Part shown: piece by piece, positions 26,702 to 34,694 of the stretch | How the letters are laid out: each line of letters starts with the position of its first letter | How positions within the stretch are numbered: the stretch's first letter is position 1 | Assembly: GCF_001238275.1 (NCBI RefSeq) | Contig: NZ_LGTB01000034.1 | Span: 1 to 64,000, forward strand | Length of the DNA: 64,000 nucleotides | Direction: 5' to 3' | Source of the DNA: Bradyrhizobium viridifuturi | GTDB taxonomy: Bacteria > Pseudomonadota > Alphaproteobacteria > Rhizobiales > Xanthobacteraceae | Position numbers and translations under genes: made by a program | The notes under the pieces: model-generated | What the model was told of the DNA's origin: nothing | The model's database searches: none | Seen by the model: only the letters and a program-made list of their open reading frames with translations

Positions 26702-28138
26702 CTAAAACATCTCGAAATATTCGCGCTGCTCCCAGTCCGACACCTCGGCCTGGAAACGCTCGATCTCGGCGTTCTTGATGAACACGTAATAATCGACGAA
26801 CTCCGGCCCGAGCGCTTGCCGGAAGAACGGGTCGTCGTTGAGCGCGAACACCGCTTCGCGCAGTGATTTCGGCAAGAGCGCAGCCTTGGTCTCGTAGGGC
26901 GTATCGGCGGACGGGCCGGGATCGAGCTTGCGGTCGACGCCGTCGAGACCTGAGAGGATTTGCGATGCCATGTAGAGATAGGGATTGGCGGCCGGCTCGC
27001 CGATCCGGTTCTCCAGCCGTGTCGCGGGATCATTGGGGCCGCCGAGCACGCGGATCATCACGCCGCGATTGTCGCGGCCCCAGATCGCGCGGTCCGGCGC
27101 CAGCGAATAGGAGCGGTAGCGCTTGTAGCCGTTGATGGTCGGCGTCGTGAATACGGTCGAGGCCCGCGCGTGCTCGATCAGGCCCGCGAGCCAGGCGCGG
27201 CCGAGCGGGCTCAAGGGCTCGCCGGCCTCCTTCGCCATGAAGGCGTTCTCTCCGCCCGCGCGCGACACCACCGACTGGTGCAGGTGCCAGCCGCTCGCGA
27301 ACACGTTCGGCAATTTCGGGCGGCACATGAAGGTCGCGTGATAGCCGTGGCGGCGTGCGATCTGCTTCACCGCCGAGCGGAACAGGACCATGATGTCGGC
27401 CGGCGCGAGACCCACGGTCGGTGCGAAGGTGAATTCGCACTGGCTTGGGCCGAACTCGACCTCGACCGTGCGCAGGGGCAGGCCAAGCGCGAGGATGTCG
27501 CGGCGGATGATCTCGAGCGCCGGCTCCATCTGATCGTAGCGCTGCTCGGTGAGATACTGATAGCCGTGCGACAGCAGGCTGACCGACGGCGGTCGCCCGG
27601 GCTGGCCGGCATCCTCCGGCGCCATGTGGGCGTCGTCGAGCTTGAACAGATGGAATTCGACCTCGAGGCCGGCGACGAAATCGTAGCCGCGGCCTGCGAG
27701 CTGATCGAGCACCTTGCGATAGAGATTACGGGTCGCGAACGGCACCGGGCGGCCGTCGCTGAAATAGAGGTCGCACAACACCCAGCCGGTATTCTCCGCC
27801 CAGGGCAGCACGCGGAAGGTGGTGGGATCGGCGACCATCAGCACGTCGGCCGCGCCTTCCATCTCCTTCATGCCGAAGCCGCCGCCTGATGTGAACACCG
27901 GAAACACCGTCTTGTGCGAGGTGTCCTTGGCGAGCATCGTCGTCGTGATGGAGCAGCCGCCCTCCAGCGCGCGCACGGCTTCGGACGCGATCAGCGTCTT
28001 GCCGCGCAGGATGCCGTGCTGGTCGGGGAACGACAGCCTGACGACCTCGAGGTTCTTGTCCTCGACCATGCGGCGGAGGCGCTGTGCGGCCTCCTTCTGC
28101 TCATCCGACCACAGGCCGTGACGCTCGACGAAGCTCAA
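26702..28138 (-). CDS. Glutamine synthetase-like gamma-glutamyl-amine ligase
   Basis: 478 residues of the glutamine synthetase superfamily, in the catabolic branch (PuuA/IpuC/AtdA1-like) rather than assimilatory GlnA. Visible features are the beta-grasp N-terminus LSFPDQHGILRGKTL, metal ligands in GLEVEFHLF (residue about 158), the SGWHLHQS His block, NGYKRYRSYSLAP and RLENRIGEPAANPYLYMASQI. The assimilatory adenylylation-site context is absent. Such enzymes glutamylate amines, for example isopropylamine or aniline, before oxidation. It follows the Rieske gene on the same strand with a repeat between them. Downstream partners of the aniline system (AtdA2-like amidotransferase, reductase) are not here. 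The amine substrate is unknown. Confidence 0.85.
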   Translation of the reverse strand: MSFVERHGLWSDEQKEAAQRLRRMVEDKNLEVVRLSFPDQHGILRGKTLIASEAVRALEGGCSITTTMLAKDTSHKTVFPVFTSGGGFGMKEMEGAADVLMVADPTTFRVLPWAENTGWVLCDLYFSDGRPVPFATRNLYRKVLDQLAGRGYDFVAGLEVEFHLFKLDDAHMAPEDAGQPGRPPSVSLLSHGYQYLTEQRYDQMEPALEIIRRDILALGLPLRTVEVEFGPSQCEFTFAPTVGLAPADIMVLFRSAVKQIARRHGYHATFMCRPKLPNVFASGWHLHQSVVSRAGGENAFMAKEAGEPLSPLGRAWLAGLIEHARASTVFTTPTINGYKRYRSYSLAPDRAIWGRDNRGVMIRVLGGPNDPATRLENRIGEPAANPYLYMASQILSGLDGVDRKLDPGPSADTPYETKAALLPKSLREAVFALNDDPFFRQALGPEFVDYYVFIKNAEIERFQAEVSDWEQREYFEMF

Positions 28139-28157
28139 GGTGTCACCTCTCCAAAGG

Positions 28158-28241
28158 CGTCATTGCGAGGAGCAACGCGACGAAGCAATCCACACCTCCA
28201 CAAGCGGCGCGATGGATTGCTTCGCTTCGCTCGCAATGACG
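28158..28241. repeat. CGTCATTGCGAG...CTCGCAATGACG inverted repeat
   Basis: The outer arms CGTCATTGCGAG and CTCGCAATGACG plus inner GAAGCAATCCA / TGGATTGCTTC form a long hairpin between the Rieske and GS-like genes. The second copy is at 61806-61891. Confidence 0.8.
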
Positions 28242-28252
28242 CAAGGACATAG

Positions 28253-29611
28253 CTACTCCGCCGCCGTCAGATGCTGCACCTTCCCCGCGATCTCGCGCGG
28301 CACGGGCGCGGCCCATGGCGCGCCGCGGCGGCGCTTGACGTCGACCTCCATCCAGTAGAGTTCCCAGCCCAGCGTCGGCCCGATGCCGTCCATCGTCGCC
28401 GGACCCTGGATGCTGCGCGCCGAGGCCTCGTCGAGGAACAGCATCGGCTTCTCGCCGCCGCCGACCTTCTCGATCTCCTGCCGCAGCAGACGGCGATACT
28501 GCACGATCGCCTTGTCGCTCTGGCCGAGATGCTCGTTGGTGCGGTCCTGGATCGCTCCCATCGATTCCACTGCCCACTGGTCGTGGACGTTGATGTCGGT
28601 GCCCATGCCGGTATAGGTCTCGGTCGCCTGCTCGTGCGGATCGAAGCCGTAATCGTTGCTGCGGTTCTTGCGCGACTTGTAGTCGGGCAGCGTATAGAGC
28701 TCCAGCCGCTGGTCGCGCATCTTCTGCTTGTCGACCGGCGCCGCGTAGCTGGTGAAGATCGCGTACCAGTAGCAGTTCTCGTCGTCGACCGGCACGTGCC
28801 ACTGCGTGATCGTCATCTCGGTCGACATCGGAATCACGAAGCCGTGCGGGAACAGCTGGTTGGTGACGCGCACATGGGTGCGCTCGTTGTCGAGTTCGCG
28901 CAGCGCGATCAGCCGCAGGCCGTATTCGGTGTGCTCGACATTGATGATCGGCCGATCATATTCGCGCAGGATTTTTGTCATCGGCATGTCGCTGCCGGCG
29001 GAGGCGCCGCGGAATTGCTTGCCGTAGGCGGCTGAGGTGTCCTCATCCTCGAAGAAGCGATGCAGGAAGGAGGCGTGCGCCGGATCGATGCCGACCTCGA
29101 GCGCCTGCAACCAGTTGCAGTTCATGTGGCCTTTGAATGCGAACGTGTGGCTACCGGGTGCAACGAAGCAGTCGAGCTCCGGGAATGCCGGTGGCTCACC
29201 TTCGCCGAGATAGGCCCACAGGATGCCGCTCTTCTCCACCACCGGATAAGAGCGCTGCTTGATGCCCTTGCAGAGCTGCGAACCGGCGGGCTCCGCCGGC
29301 GTCTCGATGCACTGGCCGGACGTGTCGAACAGCCAGCCGTGGAAGGCGCAGCGCAGCCCGCCATTCTCTAGCCGGCCGAAGGCGAGGTCGGCGCCGCGAT
29401 GCGCGCAATGGCGATCGATCAGGCCATAGCTTCCGTCCTCGCTGCGGAACAGCACCAGGTTTTCGCCGAGCAGCCGCACCGGCCGCACCGGGCGCGGCCC
29501 CTCCAGCTCGTCGACCAGCGCCGCCGGCTGCCAGTACATCCGCATCAGTCTGCCGCAGGGGTCCTTGCGCCCGGTGCGGGTGATCAGATCGTTCGCTTCC
29601 TGGCTCATCAT
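28253..29611 (-). CDS. Rieske non-haem iron oxygenase, large (alpha) subunit
   Basis: 452 residues. The Rieske centre is CAH-(16-17 residues)-CAFH (residues about 68-88, RHCAHRGADLAFGRLENGGLRCAFHGW), and the mononuclear iron site is in NCNWLQALEVGIDPAHASFLHRFF (bridging Asp, two His). The layout matches phthalate-4,5-dioxygenase/vanillate-demethylase-like oxygenases that need no small subunit. No ferredoxin reductase gene is adjacent. It is transcribed divergently from an IclR regulator and upstream of the GS-like ligase, suggesting the two enzymes act in one pathway, perhaps oxidation of a glutamylated or aromatic amine. Either of two adjacent ATGs (29611, 29608) may be the start. Confidence 0.87.
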   Translation of the reverse strand: MMSQEANDLITRTGRKDPCGRLMRMYWQPAALVDELEGPRPVRPVRLLGENLVLFRSEDGSYGLIDRHCAHRGADLAFGRLENGGLRCAFHGWLFDTSGQCIETPAEPAGSQLCKGIKQRSYPVVEKSGILWAYLGEGEPPAFPELDCFVAPGSHTFAFKGHMNCNWLQALEVGIDPAHASFLHRFFEDEDTSAAYGKQFRGASAGSDMPMTKILREYDRPIINVEHTEYGLRLIALRELDNERTHVRVTNQLFPHGFVIPMSTEMTITQWHVPVDDENCYWYAIFTSYAAPVDKQKMRDQRLELYTLPDYKSRKNRSNDYGFDPHEQATETYTGMGTDINVHDQWAVESMGAIQDRTNEHLGQSDKAIVQYRRLLRQEIEKVGGGEKPMLFLDEASARSIQGPATMDGIGPTLGWELYWMEVDVKRRRGAPWAAPVPREIAGKVQHLTAAE

Positions 29612-29722
29612 GGCGGCGTCTCCTGGATTCGGATTTGTTCGCCTATTGAACGTATGTGCGAATTATGCCATGTCTGGATGGGACAGCAAGCGCAATTTTT
29701 GAACCGTTCGAAGTCGCACCCC
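29612..29722. promoter_or_regulatory. Divergent promoter region between the Rieske and IclR genes
   Basis: It contains TTCGC-N15-GCGAA (about 29638-29662) and a GTTC-N7-GAAC palindrome inside it, plausible IclR sites. The evidence is symmetry and position only. Confidence 0.35.
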
Positions 29723-30507
29723 ATGCCGAAACTGAAACGGACCGATCAGGACGAGCGCGCCACCGACTTCGTCGAGGCGCTCGATCGCGGCCTGCGCCTG
29801 CTGCAGGTGTTCGGCACTGTCACCGGTCCTGCGACGCTGAGCGATCTGGCGCGCGCCGCCGATCTGCCGCGCGCACCGCGCGCCGCATCCTGTTCACGCT
29901 CGCGCATGGTGGTTTTGTCACCACCGACGGCAAGCTGTTCACGTTGACGCCGCATGTGCTGACCTTGGCGGGCTCGTTCCTGCAATCCAACCAGGTGGTG
30001 ACGGTGCTGCAGCCGGTGCTCGACCGCATCGCCACCGCAGCGCAGGAGATTGCTTCGCTCGCGCTGCTCGACGGCGACGATGTGGTGTTCGTCGCGCGCT
30101 CGAGCCCGACCCGGGTGTTCTCCGCCGGCCTCGACATCGGCTATCGGCTGCCGGCGTTCTGCACCTCGGTCGGCCGCGCGATGCTCGGCCGGCTCGATGA
30201 TGCCGAGCTTGCGGCGCGGCTCAAGGCGATGCGCCGTGACCCCGTGACGCCGCAGACCGTGACCGATCCGAAGAAACTGCTCGCGACTATCATCGCCGAC
30301 CGCGCGCAGGGCTACTCACTGGTCGACCGCGAGGCCGAACCGCATTTCCGCTCGATCTCGGTGCCGGTGCGCCGCTACGACGGGACCATCGTCGCCGCCA
30401 TCAACATGGGCGGGCACGTCGATCGGGTGCCGGCCAGGGAATTGATCGATCGTTTCCTGCCGTTGCTGCGCGAGGGAGCGGAGGATGTGAAGAGCCGGCT
30501 GTTGTGA
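29723..30507 (+). CDS. IclR-family transcriptional regulator, one frame break
   Basis: About 261 residues of PcaR/PobR-type IclR protein. An N-terminal winged helix (DFVEALDRGLRLLQVFGTVTGPATLSDLARAADLPRA..ARRILFTLAHGGFV) is followed by an effector domain (GYRLPAFCTSVGRAMLG, GYSLVDREAEPHFRSISVPVRRYDGTIVAAINMGGH). Near 29874 one base is missing, in the recognition-helix region; the first frame stops early and the next gives the complete remaining protein to 30507. IclR proteins of this branch activate protocatechuate or aromatic acid genes. It probably controls the divergent Rieske/GS-like genes. Confidence 0.85.
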
Positions 30508-30595
30508 TCGCAAGCACAGCGAAGCGATTTGTCTTGTGGTGAACGCGACAGCCCGCCATCGCGACAGATCATTTGCAGATGCCGCAGGATCCAGC

Positions 30596-30951
30596 ATGAA
30601 TCAGTCTAGCTTCGCCATTCGCATCGTCGCCGTCCCTCCCGGTGAAGCGCCCTATTGGGTGCGAGAGAAATGGATCGGCCTGGAACTGCCCGTCGATCGC
30701 TTTGCGGATCGCCGTCGGCTTTATGGTTTCGGTGTCCTGTCCATACCGCGGCAGTGGTGGAAACAATGTTTTCTTGCATTGTTTGGCCGAGCGAGATCAT
30801 CGATGGATATGCCGTGGAGGCCACCGCCGCGCTTGCCCAACTGGATCAGTCTAGCCCGGAAGCGGCAGCATGGTGGCGTGCCAACGCGGCAGGCGTGACC
30901 GGTCCGGGCCGCTATCTCCTATTTCACGGGCATGTCTGTGAGGTCGTGTAA
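30596..30951 (+). CDS. Conserved hypothetical protein, one frame break
   Basis: Read across a frame break near 30720-30800, this gives a protein of about 118 residues: IRIVAVPPGEAPYWVREKWIGLELPVDRF at the start and GYAVEATAALAQLDQSSPEAAAWWRANAAGVTGPGRYLLFHGHVCEVV at the end. The two halves are in frames related by loss of one base, like the other breaks in the window. The position of the break cannot be fixed because the middle is poorly conserved. I recall similar small cytoplasmic proteins in Bradyrhizobium, without known function. It converges on boxR with 7 bases between. Confidence 0.6.
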
Positions 30952-30958
30952 CCGCGGA

Positions 30959-31867
30959 TCAAAGCGCCACGCTGCGCAGCCCGAACGAGCGCGCCTCGTT
31001 CTGCAACACCGGACGCACGGAATCGATCAGCCGCGCCGCGGCGGCGTCGACCGATAGGCCCGCTGTATCCACCACAGCGGAAGCGCGCGCATAAAGCGGC
31101 TCGCGGCTGACCAGGATGTTGCGCAATTCCGCCATCGCCGAGCGGTCGTCGGCCATCGGGCGCAGATCGCCCTGGCGGCGGACACGGGCCATGTGCTCTT
31201 CCGGCTCGGCCTTCAGCCAGATCGTGTAGAACGACGACAGGATCAGGTCGAAGGTCAAAGCCTCCGAGACGATGCCGCCGCCGGTCGCCAGCACCATCAA
31301 CTCCTTGCGCGCGAGCAGCTGCGTCAGCGCCGCCTGCTCCATGCGGCGAAAGCCTTCCTGGCCGTACAGCGCGATGATCTCGGCAACCGAGAGGCCGTTC
31401 TGCGCCTCGATCTCCTTGTTGAGCTCGACAAAGCTCCAGCCGATCTTCTTCGCCAGCATCCGTCCGAGCGTGGTCTTGCCGGCGCCGCGCAGGCCGATCA
31501 GCGCGATGCCGGAGAACGAGGCGCGGCGTGGCGCCAGCGGGCTGCTGCCGGCGAGCATGTCCTTGGCCTGCGCGATCTGGCTCGGCGACGCCTTGCGCAG
31601 GAGATCGCGGATCACGGCCCAGTCGGGCACCGGTTCGCTGGAAGGGATCAGATCCTCGAGATGCGCGCCCATCGCGGCTGCGACGCGGCGCAGCAGCACG
31701 ATCGAGACATTGCCTTTGCCGCTCTCGAGCTGGGCGATGTAGCGCTCGGAAATGCCGGAGACTTTTGCGAGCACCTTGCGCGACATGCCGGCTAGGCCGC
31801 GCGTGGTGCGCACCCGCTGGCCGAGCTGTTCGAGGAAGTCGGTTTCCGGATCGTTGGCTGCGGTCAT
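30959..31867 (-). CDS. boxR: BoxR-type benzoyl-CoA-responsive regulator (XRE domain fused to shikimate-kinase-like domain)
   Basis: 302 residues. An N-terminal helix-turn-helix of the XRE type (LGQRVRTTRGLAGMSRKVLAKVSGISERYIAQLESGKGNVS) is joined by a linker to a shikimate-kinase-like domain with an intact P-loop (GLRGAGKTTLGRMLAKKIGWSFVELN). This fusion is the hallmark of BoxR/BzdR, in which the kinase-like domain senses benzoyl-CoA. It is divergent from bclA across 176 bases. Sites of the form described for BzdR/BoxR (TGCA-N6-TGCA) are found upstream of boxC, not next to boxR. Confidence 0.93.
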   Translation of the reverse strand: MTAANDPETDFLEQLGQRVRTTRGLAGMSRKVLAKVSGISERYIAQLESGKGNVSIVLLRRVAAAMGAHLEDLIPSSEPVPDWAVIRDLLRKASPSQIAQAKDMLAGSSPLAPRRASFSGIALIGLRGAGKTTLGRMLAKKIGWSFVELNKEIEAQNGLSVAEIIALYGQEGFRRMEQAALTQLLARKELMVLATGGGIVSEALTFDLILSSFYTIWLKAEPEEHMARVRRQGDLRPMADDRSAMAELRNILVSREPLYARASAVVDTAGLSVDAAAARLIDSVRPVLQNEARSFGLRSVAL

Positions 31868-31967
31868 GATTCCTGTGCGACGCGCGGTCCTGGCTGAATC
31901 AGACCGTTAGTCTAGGAAACATAATGCCGATAAGGATTGACAGCAAGCCGAGCTAGTGGCTTTGTAT

Positions 31968-31979
31968 GAATTATAATTC
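31968..31979. promoter_or_regulatory. Palindrome GAATTATAATTC in the boxR-bclA intergenic region
   Basis: A perfect 12-bp AT-rich palindrome in a GC-rich genome, 65 bases before bclA. It may overlap a -10 region or be an operator; no TGCA-N6-TGCA site is present in this gap. Confidence 0.4.
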
Positions 31980-32043
31980 TTAAATTCACAGGAGAGGGAA
32001 GCGTGGCGCGTCTGGGTCCCAAGCAAGGTCCGGGGAACGGGGC

Positions 32044-33576
32044 ATGACTTATAACGCAGTCTCCTGGCTGCTCGACCGCAACGTCGATGAGGGCCGCGGC
32101 GACAAGGTCGTGTTCGACGACACGGTGTCGCAAATCACCTATGGCCAGTTGCAGCAGCAGACCCGGCGGGTCGGCAACATGCTGCGCCGGCTCGGCGTCC
32201 GCCGCGAGGAGCGGGTCGCGATGATCATGCTGGATACGGTCGATTTCCCGATCGTGTTCCTGGGCGCGATCCGCGCCGGCGTGGTGCCGGTGCCGCTCAA
32301 CACGCTGCTGACCGCGGAACAATATGCCTACATCCTCGGCGATTGCCGCGCCCGCGTGCTGTTCGTGTCCGAGGCGCTGCTTCCGGTCGTCAAGGATGTC
32401 ATCGCCCGCATGCCTGACCTCGAGCATGTCGTGGTCTCCGGCAAGGACGCGCACGGCCACAAGAAGCTGTCCGACGAGATCGCGCGCGAGAGCGACGTGT
32501 TCGCCACCGCGCCGACGCAGGCCGACGAGCCGGCGTTCTGGCTGTATTCGTCGGGCTCGACCGGCATGCCGAAGGGCGTGCGCCATCTGCATTCCAATCT
32601 CGCCGCAACCGCGGAGACCTACGCGAAGCAGGTGCTTGGCATCCGCGAGGACGATGTCGGCCTGTCGGCGGCGAAACTGTTCTTCGCCTATGGGCTCGGC
32701 AATGCGCTGACCTTCCCGATGTCGGTCGGCGCCACCACGATCCTGAATTCGGAGCGGCCGACGCCGGCGGTGATGTTCGCGCTGATGAACAAATATCACC
32801 CGAGCATCTTCTTCGGCGTGCCGACGCTGTTCGCCGCGATGCTGAACGACGAGGCGACCAAGGCGCAGTCTGGCGGCAATCGCCTGCGGGTCTGCACATC
32901 GGCCGGCGAAGCGCTGCCGGAATCGGTCGGCAATGCCTGGCGCGCGCGGTTCGGCGTCGACATCCTCGACGGCGTCGGCTCGACCGAGCTGCTGCACATC
33001 TTCCTGTCGAATGCGCCCGGCGACATCAAATACGGCTCGTCTGGCCGTCCGGTGCCCGGCTACAAGGTGCGGCTGGTCAACGAGGCTGGTGCCGACGTAG
33101 CAGACGGAGAGGTCGGCGAGCTGCTGGTCGATGCGCCCTCGGCCGGCGAGAGCTACTGGAACCAGCGCGCCAAGAGCCGCGCCACCTTCGAGGGCGCGTG
33201 GACCCGCACCGGCGACAAATACACGCGCGATGCCGACGGCCGTTACACCTTCTGCGGCCGCGCCGACGACATGTTCAAGGTCTCGGGCATCTGGGTCTCG
33301 CCGTTCGAGGTCGAGAGTGCGCTGATCACCCATCCCGCGGTGCTGGAAGCCGCCGTCGTGCCGGAAGCCGATCCGGAAGGTCTGCTGAAGCCGAAGGCCT
33401 ATGTGGTGCTGCGGCCCGAGAGCTCGGCCGAAGGTTTGCACGAGGCGCTGAAGGAGCACGTCAAGCAGAAGATCGGCCCGTGGAAATATCCGCGCTGGAT
33501 CGACGTGGTCGACAACCTGCCGAAGACGGCGACGGGGAAGATCCAGCGGTTCAAGTTGCGGGAGCACGAGCACTAG
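32044..33576 (+). CDS. bclA: Benzoate-CoA ligase
   Basis: 510 residues of the ANL superfamily, closely patterned on aerobic benzoate-CoA ligases (BclA/BadA group), converting benzoate, ATP and CoA to benzoyl-CoA. ATP-site motif LYSSGSTGMPKGVRH lies near residue 170, LDGVGSTELLHIFLSN near 310, YTFCGRADDMFKVSGIWVSPFEVE near 400, and the catalytic Lys in PKTATGKIQRFKL near the C-terminus. It is the entry step of the box pathway and is divergent from boxR. A GTCGTCCCGG repeat follows it. Confidence 0.93.
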   Translation: MTYNAVSWLLDRNVDEGRGDKVVFDDTVSQITYGQLQQQTRRVGNMLRRLGVRREERVAMIMLDTVDFPIVFLGAIRAGVVPVPLNTLLTAEQYAYILGDCRARVLFVSEALLPVVKDVIARMPDLEHVVVSGKDAHGHKKLSDEIARESDVFATAPTQADEPAFWLYSSGSTGMPKGVRHLHSNLAATAETYAKQVLGIREDDVGLSAAKLFFAYGLGNALTFPMSVGATTILNSERPTPAVMFALMNKYHPSIFFGVPTLFAAMLNDEATKAQSGGNRLRVCTSAGEALPESVGNAWRARFGVDILDGVGSTELLHIFLSNAPGDIKYGSSGRPVPGYKVRLVNEAGADVADGEVGELLVDAPSAGESYWNQRAKSRATFEGAWTRTGDKYTRDADGRYTFCGRADDMFKVSGIWVSPFEVESALITHPAVLEAAVVPEADPEGLLKPKAYVVLRPESSAEGLHEALKEHVKQKIGPWKYPRWIDVVDNLPKTATGKIQRFKLREHEH

Positions 33577-33582
33577 CTCCCC

Positions 33583-33703
33583 GTCGTCCCGGCGAAGGCC
33601 GGGACCCATACGCCGCGGCATTCGTTTTGAGAGACGCTGTTCGACGGCTTTTGCGCAACAACTGAAGCCTGTGGTTATGGATCCCGGCCTTCGCCGGGAC
33701 GAC
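33583..33703. repeat. GTCGTCCCGG...CCGGGACGAC bipartite repeat between bclA and the hydrolase gene
   Basis: The left arm CGTCGTCCCGGCGAAGGCCGG and the right arm CCGGCCTTCGCCGGGACGACG are near-perfect complements. It lies within a same-strand gene run and may limit read-through from bclA. Confidence 0.8.
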
Positions 33704-33722
33704 GAGTGAGGAAGACGCGACC

Positions 33723-34532
33723 ATGACGACCCTTGCACCCTCAGGCTTCCTCACCATCGACGGCACCGATCTCGAATACCGCATGATCGGTCCGTCACCC
33801 GAGTCCGCACCCACCATCGTGATGCTGCATGAAGGCCTCGGCTGCGTCGGGCTGTGGGGCGACTTCCCCGACAAGCTGCAGGCTGCGACCGGCGCCGGCG
33901 TGTTCGCCTATTCGCGCGCGGGCTACGGCGCGTCGTCGCCGGTGACGCTGCCGCGTCCGGTCGACTACATGCATCGCGAGGCGCTCGACGTGCTGCCGCA
34001 GCTGCTGGATCGGATCGGCTTCAAACGTGGCCTGCTGCTCGGACATTCCGACGGCGCGTCGATCGCGGCGATCTATGCCGGCGCGCACCAGGATCATCGC
34101 CTGCAAGGCCTTGCGCTGATCGCGCCGCACTTCATCGTCGAGGACATCTCGGTGCAGTCGATCGCCGAGATCAAGAGGGCATACGAGACCACCAATCTGA
34201 AGGAGAAGCTCGCGCGCTGGCACAAGGATGTCGACAACGCCTTCTATGGCTGGAACGGCGCCTGGCTCGATCCGGCATTCCGCGATTGGGATATCTCCGA
34301 CTATCTCGCCTATATCCGCGTGCCTGTTCTGATCGTGCAGGGGGCGGACGATCAATACGGCACGATGCGCCAGGTCGAGGTCGCCCAGGAGGAGTGCTAC
34401 TGCCCGGTCGATGTCGCCGCGATCGCCGGCGCCGGCCATTCGCCGCACCGCGAGGCGGCCGCAGTGACGCTGGATGCGGTCGCCGAATTCGCACGGGCGG
34501 CGCTGCGCGACGACCCGGCACTGGCGGCATGA
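33723..34532 (+). CDS. Alpha/beta hydrolase
   Basis: 269 residues. The nucleophile elbow is GHSDGAS (GLLLGHSDGASIAAIYAG, Ser near residue 107), the acid is probably Asp in VLIVQGADDQYGT (near 209), and the His is in AIAGAGHSPHRE (near 240). No signal peptide, so cytoplasmic. Its place between bclA and boxC suggests a thioesterase or ring-fission-product hydrolase role that supports benzoyl-CoA breakdown, but no substrate can be read from the sequence. Confidence 0.82.
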   Translation: MTTLAPSGFLTIDGTDLEYRMIGPSPESAPTIVMLHEGLGCVGLWGDFPDKLQAATGAGVFAYSRAGYGASSPVTLPRPVDYMHREALDVLPQLLDRIGFKRGLLLGHSDGASIAAIYAGAHQDHRLQGLALIAPHFIVEDISVQSIAEIKRAYETTNLKEKLARWHKDVDNAFYGWNGAWLDPAFRDWDISDYLAYIRVPVLIVQGADDQYGTMRQVEVAQEECYCPVDVAAIAGAGHSPHREAAAVTLDAVAEFARAALRDDPALAA

Positions 34533-34593
34533 CATTTCCTGCTGGTGTTAGGCCATTGGCCCAGCGAGCGATTTTCCCGAACATGAAACAAAA

Positions 34594-34647
34594 TGCATGT
34601 TTTTGCGTTTTGAACTGGACTAGGTCGAAAACATGCATTATTGTGCA
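34594..34647. promoter_or_regulatory. BoxR/BzdR-type operators upstream of boxC
   Basis: TGCA-TTATTG-TGCA at 34634-34647 exactly matches TGCA-N6-TGCA, the site described for BzdR/BoxR regulators. A near match, TGCA-N6-TGCG, lies at 34594-34607. Both fall in the AT-rich 160-base gap before boxC, which probably has its own regulated promoter. Confidence 0.6.
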
Positions 34648-34694
34648 TGAAGACAAGACGAACCATCACAACGAACAACAGGTAAGGGTGGCCC

